A stretch of 13,461 nucleotides of DNA. It comes from Erysipelotrichaceae bacterium (GTDB lineage: Bacteria > Bacillota_I > Bacilli_A > Erysipelotrichales > Erysipelotrichaceae). A program made the position numbers and the translations under genes. The stretch is taken from positions 1 through 13,461 of the forward strand of contig JAFZBT010000123.1 of the NCBI GenBank assembly GCA_017561615.1. The letters run 5' to 3'. Positions 1 to 6,448 of the stretch are shown here, in pieces (positions within the stretch are counted from its first letter, which is position 1; the number at the start of each line of letters is the position of its first letter). Under the pieces are notes generated by a model. It was given only the letters and a program-made list of their open reading frames with translations, was not told where the DNA came from and searched no databases.

Positions 1-513
1 CGCGATGGTCATCTGAACGATGTGGTTGCCGGAAGCTTCGATCATCTCCCTGAACTCAGCAAGCGAGGGCAGGCGCAGGGTCTCCGGCTTCATGACCGCT
101 GCTCTTTTAGGCGAAAGAAACGGGCCTTCCATGTGGATGCCCAGACACTGGGCTCCATAATACTGTTTATCATCACGGTATTCGCTCATCGCCTCCAGCA
201 GCTTCTGCTGGTGGTCGCTGACGAAGCTGGCCAGATAGGCCGTACAGCCGGACGCGGCTGTCCTGCGACAGAAGGCCTCCATGCCCTTCTGACCGTCTTC
301 CAGAAAGTCAAAGCCGTAACCGCCGTGTACATGGACGTCAATAAAGCCCGGCAGCAGCGTCATGCCCTGACCGTCGGTCTTTTCCTCAGCTTTCTCCAGC
401 AGATTCCCTGATCCGACAGCAACGATCCGGCCGTCTTCAAAGAGAATACAGCCGGAGGGAATGCAGTGGCTGTCATCGGGATAGATATTTACGTTATGGA
501 TTGCCTTGATCAT
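1..513 (-). CDS. nagA: N-acetylglucosamine-6-phosphate deacetylase, N-terminal part (runs off left edge)
   Basis: This cytoplasmic amidohydrolase removes acetate from GlcNAc-6-phosphate to give glucosamine-6-phosphate, feeding amino-sugar catabolism and wall recycling. The 171 visible codons show the family pattern: a short N-terminal beta domain, then LPGFIDVHVHG (about residues 54-64) with the HxH metal pair H61/H63, and GIHMEGPFLSPKRAA (about 125-139), whose Glu129 is the expected metal ligand. The HxH pair suggests the two-metal (Bacillus-like) type rather than the single-metal E. coli type; that is inferred from family knowledge. The ATG lies behind a purine-rich GGCGGGAAAG stretch, a rather poor ribosome binding site. 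The gene follows the oad operon on the same strand but is separated from it by a terminator and a good extended -10 promoter, so it is probably transcribed on its own or with genes beyond the left edge. The C-terminal half is outside the window. Confidence 0.93.
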   Translation of the reverse strand, partial: MIKAIHNVNIYPDDSHCIPSGCILFEDGRIVAVGSGNLLEKAEEKTDGQGMTLLPGFIDVHVHGGYGFDFLEDGQKGMEAFCRRTAASGCTAYLASFVSDHQQKLLEAMSEYRDDKQYYGAQCLGIHMEGPFLSPKRAAVMKPETLRLPSLAEFREMIEASGNHIVQMTIA

Positions 514-534
514 ATGCTTTCCCGCCTTTTCTTC

Positions 535-540
535 ATTATA
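535..540 (-). promoter_or_regulatory. Extended -10 promoter of nagA
   Basis: The minus strand reads TGCTATAAT, a perfect -10 box with the TGN extension, about 21 bases before the nagA ATG. No convincing -35 box is present at 16-18 bases, which is normal for extended -10 promoters. A 7-bp inverted repeat (GCCCTTA/TAAGGGC, 548-554 and 563-569) lies where the -35 region would be and could be an operator or simply a hairpin. Confidence 0.6.
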
Positions 541-570
541 GCACACCGCCCTTAACGCTCCGTAAGGGCA

Positions 571-602
571 GAGAAAAACCGGCTGCCTTCCGGCCAGCCG
601 GT
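571..602 (-). terminator. Rho-independent terminator of the pckA-oad operon
   Basis: On the minus strand ACCGGCTG (595-602) pairs perfectly with CAGCCGGT (578-585) around a 9-base loop, followed by a short T run (574-578). It begins 13 bases after the stop codon of the last small gene, so it closes the minus-strand operon that starts with pckA. Confidence 0.8.
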
Positions 603-614
603 CAATTAACCTGT

Positions 615-761
615 TCAGGACAGCTCATCGTCACCGCCGTGAGTGATCTTATTCAGGATGACCACGGACAGGGCAATGACGCCCAGGACGATGAAGGTTC
701 CCAGTTCTCCCTTGAGGATGTAGGGAAGATTCTTGATGAAGTTGATCGGGGTGAATTCCAT
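615..761 (-). CDS. 48-residue single-helix membrane protein at the end of the oxaloacetate decarboxylase operon
   Basis: The protein starts MEFTPINFIKNLPYILKGE, continues into a hydrophobic helix (about residues 20-38, LGTFIVLGVIALSVVIL) and ends in a short charged tail with GGDDELS. The start is supported by GGAGG eight bases upstream, in the 17-base gap after the oadB stop; translation is therefore probably coupled to oadB. I do not recognise a named family. Position and size recall the small accessory subunits of Na+-pumping decarboxylases (for example the roughly 55-residue epsilon chain of methylmalonyl-CoA decarboxylase), so a role in assembling or stabilising the membrane subunit is a reasonable inference and nothing more. 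The operon already has an OadG-like gamma chain, so this would be an extra membrane component. The reading frame, ribosome binding site and terminator just downstream make it very likely a real gene despite its size. Confidence 0.8.
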   Translation of the reverse strand: MEFTPINFIKNLPYILKGELGTFIVLGVIALSVVILNKITHGGDDELS

Positions 762-778
762 TCTTCATGCCTCCGTTT

Positions 779-1897
779 CTACAGGAAGAAGCTCAGCATC
801 AGACCGCCGGCTACGACCGAGGCGATCTGGCCGGATACGTTGACGGCCATGGAATGCATGAGCAGGAAGTTCTGATTGTCTTCCTTCAGACCCATCTTGT
901 GGATGATGCGTCCGGACATCGGGAAGGCGGAGATGCCGGCTGCTCCGATCATCGGATTGACCTTCTTCTTAAGGAAGAGGTTCAGCAGCTTGGCAAACAT
1001 GACGCCGCCGGCGGTGTCAAAGATGAAACCGAACAGACCCAGACCCATGATCATCAGGGTGTCGAGCTTCAGAAACTGCTCAGCCTGCATCTGCGAGGCG
1101 ATGGTCAGTCCCAGGATCAGGGTGATCATGTTGGCCATGGCTCCCTGTGCGGTATCAGACAGACCGCGCAGCACGCCGCATTCCTTCAGCAGATTGCCGA
1201 ACATCAGGAAACCGACCAGTGATACGGAAGCCGGGGAAATGAGTCCGGAGATCAGGGTGATGATGATCGGGAAGAGGATCCTGGTGATCCGGGATACCGA
1301 CTTGGGCTCATAATCCATCTTGATCATCCTTTCCTTCTTAGTGGTCAGCAGGCGGATGACCGGAGGCTGAATGATCGGCACCAGGGCCATGTAGGAATAG
1401 GCCGCGACCATGATCGGGCTCAGGTAGATGGAATGCAGCTTCTGGGCGACGACGATGGCGGTCGGACCGTCAGCAGCAGCGATCGTGGCGATCGAGGCAG
1501 CGTCGTTGGTCGCGAAGAACATGGACCCCAGGCAGAAGGTGAAGAAGATGCCGAACTGAGCGGCAGCTCCGAAGACCATCAGCGCCGGATTGGCCAGCAG
1601 CGGTCCGAAGTCGCACATCGCGCCGATGCCGATGAACAGCAGCAGCGGGAACAGTTCGTTGGCAATGCCGGCCTCATACAGGCTGGACAGCGGTCCTTCC
1701 TGGAAGATGCCGCTGATGATCTGGTTTACCGCGCCGGAAAAGGGCAGGTTGACCAGAATGGCGCCGAAGCCGATCGGCAGCAGCAGTGACGGTTCCATTT
1801 CCTTGGCAATGGCCAGCCAGATAAGGATGCCGCCGATCACCCACATGGTGACCTGCTGCCAGGTCAGCGCAAACAGATTCTCATATAGAAAGCTCAT
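779..1897 (-). CDS. oadB: Oxaloacetate decarboxylase beta subunit, Na+-translocating membrane carboxybiotin decarboxylase
   Basis: The beta subunit decarboxylates carboxybiotin on the carrier protein and uses the free energy to export Na+. The 372-residue protein is mostly hydrophobic helices. Diagnostic elements are NDAASIATIAAADGPTAIV (about 131-149), whose Asp143 matches the essential Asp203 of the Klebsiella enzyme, YSYMAL with Tyr169 (Klebsiella Tyr229), and NPMIGAAGISAFPMSGR (314-330), in which N314, G318, S323 and R330 have exactly the spacing of Klebsiella N373, G377, S382 and R389. The Na+ and proton path residues thus appear intact. I chose the ATG at 1897 because GAGGAG sits seven bases before it and contains the birA stop codon; an in-frame ATG at 1912 lies inside birA and lacks such a site. 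The gene is coupled to birA upstream and to the small membrane protein downstream. The related beta subunits of methylmalonyl- or glutaconyl-CoA decarboxylases look alike, but the oadA neighbour fixes the substrate as oxaloacetate. Confidence 0.95.
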   Translation of the reverse strand: MSFLYENLFALTWQQVTMWVIGGILIWLAIAKEMEPSLLLPIGFGAILVNLPFSGAVNQIISGIFQEGPLSSLYEAGIANELFPLLLFIGIGAMCDFGPLLANPALMVFGAAAQFGIFFTFCLGSMFFATNDAASIATIAAADGPTAIVVAQKLHSIYLSPIMVAAYSYMALVPIIQPPVIRLLTTKKERMIKMDYEPKSVSRITRILFPIIITLISGLISPASVSLVGFLMFGNLLKECGVLRGLSDTAQGAMANMITLILGLTIASQMQAEQFLKLDTLMIMGLGLFGFIFDTAGGVMFAKLLNLFLKKKVNPMIGAAGISAFPMSGRIIHKMGLKEDNQNFLLMHSMAVNVSGQIASVVAGGLMLSFFL

Positions 1898-1908
1898 ATG
1901 TATTCTCC

Positions 1909-2622
1909 TCAAACTCGGAAACTGATCTCACCGGAGGTGATGTCCGTTTCCCTGCCATCCGCTCTGATCCTGAGCGATCCGTCAGGATTGATGCCGATGA
2001 CGCTTACTTCTCTTGTTTCCTGGCCGATCTCAGCCAGTACTCTCCGGCCTTTCAGATAGTCATGGGACTGCAGAACTTTTCTGAAGTCTTCATCAGCCTT
2101 CAGCTTTTCCAGTTCCTCCGTCAGCAGCTGATAAGCCTGCTGACGCAGCCGGCTGATGTCGCTTCTGCGACCGGTGAGCTGGTACAGGGATACCGGTTCA
2201 TGACGGTATTCTCCTGCAAAGGCCTGCTGATTGACGTTCAGGCCGATGCCGACGATCAGACACTGCAGTTCCGGCTGGGAAACTCCTTCCAAAAGGATCC
2301 CGCAGATCTTCCGGCCCCCCGCATAGACATCGTTGGGCCACTTGACCGTCACATCGCTTACTCCCCGCTGCTGTAGCAGCCTGACGATGCTCAGGGCGGA
2401 AACCAGGGAGACAAGCTGATGTCTTTTCAGCAGCTGCTCATCTCTGATCAGCAGCGAGAACATCAGACTTTCGCCTTTCGGGGAAGTCCAGCTGCGCTGC
2501 CTCCGCCCCCGGCCCTGACTCTGATAGTCGGCCGAGACAAAGGTCATGTCCGGCTGGTCCTCCCAGCTGTTCTTCAGCCAGGTATTGGTCGAATCGATGG
2601 TTTCAAAGTGGATGAAACGCAT
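1909..2622 (-). CDS. birA: Biotin-protein ligase, monofunctional (no DNA-binding domain)
   Basis: The enzyme activates biotin with ATP and attaches it to the acceptor lysine of a biotin domain. At 237 residues it has only the catalytic and C-terminal SH3-like parts; the N-terminal helix-turn-helix of bifunctional BirA repressors is absent, so it should not regulate transcription. Visible motifs are STNTW near the start, the biotin-binding loop GRGRRQRSW (37-45; the usual form is GRGRRGR), KWPNDVY (94-100) and GRKICGILLE with Lys105, the expected biotin/adenylate contact, followed by GIGLNVN (125-131). It begins one base after the stop codon of the biotin carrier gene and its stop codon is embedded in the oadB ribosome binding site. 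That position suggests it serves the carrier of this operon, though it could also biotinylate other acceptors such as an acetyl-CoA carboxylase carrier. Confidence 0.95.
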   Translation of the reverse strand: MRFIHFETIDSTNTWLKNSWEDQPDMTFVSADYQSQGRGRRQRSWTSPKGESLMFSLLIRDEQLLKRHQLVSLVSALSIVRLLQQRGVSDVTVKWPNDVYAGGRKICGILLEGVSQPELQCLIVGIGLNVNQQAFAGEYRHEPVSLYQLTGRRSDISRLRQQAYQLLTEELEKLKADEDFRKVLQSHDYLKGRRVLAEIGQETREVSVIGINPDGSLRIRADGRETDITSGEISFRV

Positions 2623-2623
2623 C

Positions 2624-2962
2624 TTATTCCAGCACGATCAGGACATCCTTGTTGTGAACGTCGCTGCCGTTTTCCACCAGAATCTCTTTGACCTTGCCGT
2701 CAAAGGCCGACTGGATCTCGTTTTCCAGTTTCATGGCTTCGATGATCATGACGGTCTGACCCTTGGTGACGGTCTCTCCGACCTTTACTCTGATCTCCAG
2801 GATCTTGCCGGCAATGGGAGCCAGGATCTCGTTATGCCCTTCGCTCTTGCTTTCTCTTACCGGCTGGCTGGCGGGAGCGCTGACGGCGCCCTGCTTTTCT
2901 TCAACAGCTTCAACTTCTACTTCGTAAACCTTGCCGTTTACCTTTATTCTGTACAGTTTCAT
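2624..2962 (-). CDS. Stand-alone biotin carboxyl carrier subunit of oxaloacetate decarboxylase
   Basis: This 112-residue protein carries the biotin that shuttles CO2 from the carboxyltransferase to the membrane beta subunit. The N-terminal segment (MKLYRIKVNGKVYEVEVE) is typical of the region just before biotin domains in OadA and in methylmalonyl-CoA decarboxylase gamma chains. A flexible Ala/Ser/Pro/Glu linker spans about 25-43, and the biotinyl domain follows (about 45-112) with IIEAMKLENEI; Lys78 is the biotinylation site. In most bacteria this domain is the C-terminus of OadA; here it is a separate chain. It overlaps the upstream gamma-like gene by four bases (ATGA) and is followed one base later by birA, so all three should be made in fixed proportion. 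The encoded gene could be named oadC-, mmdC- or gcdC-like; none is certain. Confidence 0.95.
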   Translation of the reverse strand: MKLYRIKVNGKVYEVEVEAVEEKQGAVSAPASQPVRESKSEGHNEILAPIAGKILEIRVKVGETVTKGQTVMIIEAMKLENEIQSAFDGKVKEILVENGSDVHNKDVLIVLE

Positions 2963-3222
2963 GCCTTAACCTCTCTAACACTGACAATTCTTACGTCCTT
3001 ATGCCATTCATTGCGCCCCTCAATGGCCGCGACCAGGGCGGCAACGGTGGCGTCTTCATCGTTTTCATCCAGCGGGCTTCCGGCTCTTACTGGCGGCTCA
3101 GCTGTCCTTACCGGTTCCGTCCTGCTTTTGCGGCGGCCGTTAACGGCCAGGATGATCCAGAGAAGCAGCGAGTAGACAATAATGGCAAATATGCCTGAAT
3201 AGCGGGTAATCAAATCCATCAT
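2959..3222 (-). CDS. oadG: OadG-like gamma subunit of oxaloacetate decarboxylase
   Basis: The 87-residue protein has a single membrane helix near the N-terminus (about residues 9-27, SGIFAIIVYSLLLWIILAV), a basic stop-transfer patch (GRRKSR), a Pro/Arg-rich spacer, then DEDATVAALVAAIEG (55-69) and a C-terminal RIVSVREV. This is the layout of OadG chains, which anchor the alpha subunit to the beta subunit; the DE..VAA(I/V) block and the final strand are their conserved core. The usual Zn-binding tip is not evident. The ATG at 3222 follows GGAGGAAA, which starts within the oadA stop codon; a second ATG one codon later is equally possible. The gene overlaps the biotin carrier gene by four bases. 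Sequence conservation in this family is weak, so part of the call rests on position. Confidence 0.85.
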   Translation of the reverse strand: MMDLITRYSGIFAIIVYSLLLWIILAVNGRRKSRTEPVRTAEPPVRAGSPLDENDEDATVAALVAAIEGRNEWHKDVRIVSVREVKA

Positions 3223-3234
3223 TGACCTTTCCTC

Positions 3235-4623
3235 CTAGATGAACATCTCGAATTCATCGGTTTCATTCTGCTGCTGCGCCTGCTCATTCAGAGCGTACTT
3301 CTTCTTCAGAAAATCAGCGGCAACCTGTTCAAACAGAGCCAGCGACAGGACATCCTCGTCGCAGCGGGCGATGTCCCTGTACTTCTCCTTCAGCCCTTCA
3401 AACTCCGGTTTCAGCAGATCGGCCGGCCGGCAGGTGATGACTTCATCGTCGCCGATGATCTTGCGGCGGACGTCCTCATTGATCTGGGCCGGTGCCTTGC
3501 CGTAGCGGCCGTGCAGGTAGTCCTTTACTTCCTTGGCGCACATCTTGTATCTTTCCCCGGACAGGATGTTCAGCACCGCCTGGGTGCCGACCATCTGGGA
3601 CATCGGGGTGACCAGCGGCGGATAGCCGAGGTCCTTTCTTACTTTCGGGATCTCCCGGAGGACTTCTTCATATCTGTCCATGGCTCCCTGCTCGGTAAGC
3701 TGCTTGATCATGTTCGACAGCATTCCCCCGGGAACCTGATAGGTCAGGATGTTGGGGTTGATCTGCAGGCTCTTGGGATTGAGCAGGCCGTTGGCGACAT
3801 ACTTGTTGACGATCTTCGTCATGACCGGTTCGGCCTGATGAATGGCGTCAAAGTTGAGCTTGGGATCGTAATCAGTTCCTCTCAGAGCGACCGCCAGAGC
3901 CTGGGTCGAAGGCTGAGCGGTACCGTTGGAAAGCGGTGAGAGCGAAGTGTCGACGATGTCCACGCCAGCTCTGATGGCAGCCATGTAGGTCATCTCGCAG
4001 ACCCCGGCCGTGCAGTGGGAGTGCAGTTCCAGCGGCAGGCTGGTCTCCTTTTTCAGCGCCCGGATCAGCTTTTCGGCATCTTCCGGGACCAGAACGCCGG
4101 CCATGTCCTTGATGCACAGGGAATCAGCTCCCAGCTGCTCAACCTCTTTGGCCAGAGATACGTAATAATCGATCGTATGGACTGGAGAAGTGGTGTAGGA
4201 GAGGGCAATCTGGCACTCGCCGCCGTACTTTTTGGTCGATTCGACTGCCATCCGCAGGTTGCGGATGTCATTGAGAGCGTCAAACACTCTGATGATGTCG
4301 ATGCCGTTTTCAATGGCCTTGCGGCAGAACATCTCCACGACGTCGTCCGAATAATGGCGGTAGCCGAGGATGTTCTGACCGCGGAAAAGCATCTGCAGCT
4401 TGGTGTTCGGGCAGACTTCCCTGACTTCTCTGAGACGCTGCCAGGGATCCTCGTTGAGGAAGCGCAGGCAGCTGTCAAAGGTCGCTCCGCCCCAGACTTC
4501 AATGGCGTGATAGCCGACCTTGTCGTAGATCTGCGCCAGGGAGACCACTTCCTCAGTGTTCATCCGGGTCGCAAACAGCGACTGGTGGCCGTCACGTACT
4601 GATGTTTCGACAAACTTTACCAT
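3235..4623 (-). CDS. oadA: Oxaloacetate decarboxylase alpha subunit, carboxyltransferase part only
   Basis: The subunit transfers the carboxyl group of oxaloacetate to biotin, giving pyruvate. The TIM-barrel domain shows ETSVRDGHQSL with metal ligand Asp11, the RGQN..GY block (81-88), CIKDMAG with catalytic Lys172, and LHSHCTAG with His201/His203. These match Asp17, Lys178, His207 and His209 of Vibrio OadA at a constant offset of six. The conserved C-terminal half of the carboxyltransferase (MLSNMIKQL to about residue 440) is present. The chain stops at 462 residues with a Gln/Asn/Glu-rich tail instead of the Ala/Pro linker and biotin domain that bring typical OadA to about 590; that domain is encoded separately two genes downstream. 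AGGAAA precedes the ATG by nine bases. It starts 19 bases after the pckA stop, so both are in one operon. A pyruvate carboxylase B subunit has the same domain, but the adjacent oadB and oadG favour the decarboxylase. Confidence 0.96.
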   Translation of the reverse strand: MVKFVETSVRDGHQSLFATRMNTEEVVSLAQIYDKVGYHAIEVWGGATFDSCLRFLNEDPWQRLREVREVCPNTKLQMLFRGQNILGYRHYSDDVVEMFCRKAIENGIDIIRVFDALNDIRNLRMAVESTKKYGGECQIALSYTTSPVHTIDYYVSLAKEVEQLGADSLCIKDMAGVLVPEDAEKLIRALKKETSLPLELHSHCTAGVCEMTYMAAIRAGVDIVDTSLSPLSNGTAQPSTQALAVALRGTDYDPKLNFDAIHQAEPVMTKIVNKYVANGLLNPKSLQINPNILTYQVPGGMLSNMIKQLTEQGAMDRYEEVLREIPKVRKDLGYPPLVTPMSQMVGTQAVLNILSGERYKMCAKEVKDYLHGRYGKAPAQINEDVRRKIIGDDEVITCRPADLLKPEFEGLKEKYRDIARCDEDVLSLALFEQVAADFLKKKYALNEQAQQQNETDEFEMFI

Positions 4624-4642
4624 ATATTAATGTTTCCTGTTC

Positions 4643-6247
4643 TTACAGTTTCGGTCCGGCAGCGACCAGAGCCTTGCCGGCTTCGTTGTTTTCGTACCTG
4701 GCGAAGTTCTTTATGAACCTGGCCGCCAGGTCCTTCGCTCTTCTGTCCCACTCTTCCGGATCGCTGTAGGTATCCCGGGGATTCAGAATGCCGGTATCGA
4801 CACCGGGCAGCTGCGTGGGAACTTCAAAGCCGAAATAGGGAATCGTCTGCGTTTCCGCCTGATCAATGGCGCCGGAGAGGATGGCATCGATGATGCCTCT
4901 GGTATCCCTGATGGAGATGCGCTTGCCGGTTCCGTTCCAGCCGGTATTGACCAGATAGGCACGGGCTCCGGACATTTCCATCTTCCTGACCAGTTCCTCA
5001 GCGTACTTGGTCGGATGCAGTTCCAGGAAAGCCTGACCGAAGCAGGCTGAGAAGGTCGGCTGCGGCTCGGTGATTCCTCTTTCCGTGCCGGCCAGCTTGG
5101 CCGTAAAGCCGGAAAGGAAGTAGTACTTGGTCTGTTCGGCATTCAGGATGGATACCGGCGGCAGAACGCCGAAGGCATCAGCGGAAAGGAAGATGACGTT
5201 TTCAGCAGCCGGAGCGCTGGAAACGGGTCTGACGATGTTTTCGATGTGATCGATCGGGTAGGATACCCGGGTATTTTCGGTAACGCTCTTGTCCGCAAAG
5301 TCAACATGGCCTTCCTGGTCCACGGTGACGTTCTCCAGCAAGGCATCGCGTCTGATGGCATTGTAGATGTCCGGTTCGGACTCCCTGTCCAGGTCGATGA
5401 CCTTGGCATAGCAGCCGCCTTCCAGGTTGAAGATGCCGTTATCATCCCAGCCATGTTCGTCATCGCCGATCAGCAGGCGCTTGGGATCGGTTGACAGCGT
5501 GGTCTTGCCGGTGCCGGACAGACCGAAGAAGATGGCGGTATTCCGGCCTTCCATGTCCGTGTTGGCCGAGCAGTGCATGCTGGCAATGCCCTTCAGGGGC
5601 AGGTAGTAGTTCATCATTGAGAACATGCCCTTCTTCATCTCGCCGCCGTACCAGGTATTCAGGATCACCTGTTCACGATCGGTGATGTTGAAGGCTACGC
5701 AGGTCTCGGAATGCAGGCCCAGCTGCTCATAGTTGTCTACCTTGGCCTTGGAAGCGGCGTAGACGATGAAGTCAGGAACGAAGTTCTTCTTTTCCTCTTC
5801 CGTCGGACGGATGAACATGTTCTTGACGAAGTGGGCCTCCCAGGCGACTTCCATGATGAAGCGCACGGCCATGCGGGTATCCTTGTTGGCGCCGCAGAAG
5901 CCGTCAACGACAAACAGACGCTTGCCGGAAAGCTGATCGACGGCCAGCTTTCTGACCTTTTCCCAAACTTCCTGGCTCATCGGATGGTTGTCGTTGGGAT
6001 ATTCCTTGCTGTTCCACCAGACGGTGTCGCGGGAGTTATCATCCATGACGATGTACTTGTCCTTGGGCGAACGGCCGGTGTAGATGCCGGTCATGACGTT
6101 GACGGCACCCAGTTCGGTAAGCTGACCCTTCTCATAACCGGTCAGCTGAGGGTCGGTTTCCTCATCAAAAAGCATTTCGTATGAAGGGTCGTAAACGATT
6201 TCGCTGACGTCCCTGATACCGTATTTTTCCAGTTCATTATTCTTCAT
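4643..6247 (-). CDS. pckA: Phosphoenolpyruvate carboxykinase, ATP type
   Basis: PckA interconverts PEP + CO2 + ADP and oxaloacetate + ATP in the cytoplasm. The 534-residue length matches the ATP-dependent family (E. coli 540). All catalytic elements are visible: GRSPKDKY with Arg59, [12 protein letters not shown] with Lys205, MHCSAN with His225, the kinase-1a P-loop GLSGTGKTT (242-250, Lys248/Thr249), kinase-2 IGDDEHGW with Asp262/Asp263, and Arg327 in TRVSYP; these align with E. coli R65, K213, H232, K254/T255, D269 and R333. I chose the ATG at 6247 because AGAGGTGA lies about seven bases upstream and the family begins here; the in-frame upstream extension to 6325 crosses the promoter. Being first in an operon with a Na+-pumping oxaloacetate decarboxylase favours the carboxylating (PEP to oxaloacetate) direction during fermentation, which is an inference; gluconeogenesis remains possible. 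Confidence 0.97.
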   Translation of the reverse strand: MKNNELEKYGIRDVSEIVYDPSYEMLFDEETDPQLTGYEKGQLTELGAVNVMTGIYTGRSPKDKYIVMDDNSRDTVWWNSKEYPNDNHPMSQEVWEKVRKLAVDQLSGKRLFVVDGFCGANKDTRMAVRFIMEVAWEAHFVKNMFIRPTEEEKKNFVPDFIVYAASKAKVDNYEQLGLHSETCVAFNITDREQVILNTWYGGEMKKGMFSMMNYYLPLKGIASMHCSANTDMEGRNTAIFFGLSGTGKTTLSTDPKRLLIGDDEHGWDDNGIFNLEGGCYAKVIDLDRESEPDIYNAIRRDALLENVTVDQEGHVDFADKSVTENTRVSYPIDHIENIVRPVSSAPAAENVIFLSADAFGVLPPVSILNAEQTKYYFLSGFTAKLAGTERGITEPQPTFSACFGQAFLELHPTKYAEELVRKMEMSGARAYLVNTGWNGTGKRISIRDTRGIIDAILSGAIDQAETQTIPYFGFEVPTQLPGVDTGILNPRDTYSDPEEWDRRAKDLAARFIKNFARYENNEAGKALVAAGPKL

Positions 6248-6283
6248 AAAGCTTTCACCTCTAAAAAACCCAAAATCAAAGCC

Positions 6284-6289
6284 ATTGTA
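6284..6289 (-). promoter_or_regulatory. Extended -10 promoter of the pckA-oad operon
   Basis: The minus strand reads TGCTACAAT, a one-mismatch -10 box with the TGN extension, giving a leader of about 30 bases before pckA. The -35 region is poor, so an activator may be needed; a palindrome centred on 6345 is suitably placed upstream. Confidence 0.5.
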
Positions 6290-6332
6290 GCACATCGGCC
6301 GGGAATAATCATTACATAGGCCCAAACAGGCA

Positions 6333-6357
6333 TGTGAATTGTGCTCTTTAATTCACA
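6333..6357. promoter_or_regulatory. Operator-like palindrome in the divergent pckA / oxidoreductase region
   Basis: Perfect inverted arms TGTGAATT (6333-6340) and AATTCACA (6350-6357) flank a 9-base spacer. The site is roughly 55-80 bases upstream of the predicted pckA transcription start and 75-100 upstream of that of the divergent gene, where an activator for one or both promoters would bind. The spacing does not fit a CRP site (TGTGA-N6-TCACA) or the 18-bp Rex consensus, so I do not name the regulator. Confidence 0.45.
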
Positions 6358-6395
6358 ATAGCGATTCCCCTGCCAATAAGTTCAAGGCATCTGAG

Positions 6396-6440
6396 TGCCA
6401 TATTGGCCATGAAACCCATATAATAGAATCATCAGGGAGG
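6396..6440 (+). promoter_or_regulatory. Promoter and ribosome binding site of the Gfo/Idh/MocA oxidoreductase
   Basis: A perfect -10 box TATAAT lies at 6419-6424, with only a weak -35 match (TGCCAT, 6396-6401). A palindrome GCCA-TAT-TGGC (6397-6407) overlaps the -35 and spacer, a classic repressor position. The ribosome binding site GGGAGG (6435-6440) is eight bases before the ATG. The implied leader is only about 18 bases. Confidence 0.55.
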
Positions 6441-6448
6441 AAACTATC

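Noticed and set aside
548..569. Second terminator before nagA
   Set aside because: The GCCCTTA/TAAGGGC hairpin has no T run on either strand and overlaps the nagA promoter region, so an operator or chance hairpin is more likely.
1898..1912. Upstream ATG for oadB at 1912
   Set aside because: It overlaps the birA stop and lacks a Shine-Dalgarno sequence, whereas GAGGAG precedes the ATG at 1897 at ideal spacing.
4015..4602. Plus-strand open frame (195 codons) opposite oadA
   Set aside because: It mirrors the carboxyltransferase coding region and shows no motif or start signal.
6248..6325. Twenty-six-residue N-terminal extension of PckA
   Set aside because: It would cross the extended -10 at 6284-6289 and is absent from the family; the start at 6247 has a good ribosome binding site.
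6333..6357. CRP or Rex binding site
   Set aside because: TGTGA and TCACA are 15 bases apart rather than six, and the nested TTGTG/CACAA pair has a spacer of 10 rather than eight.
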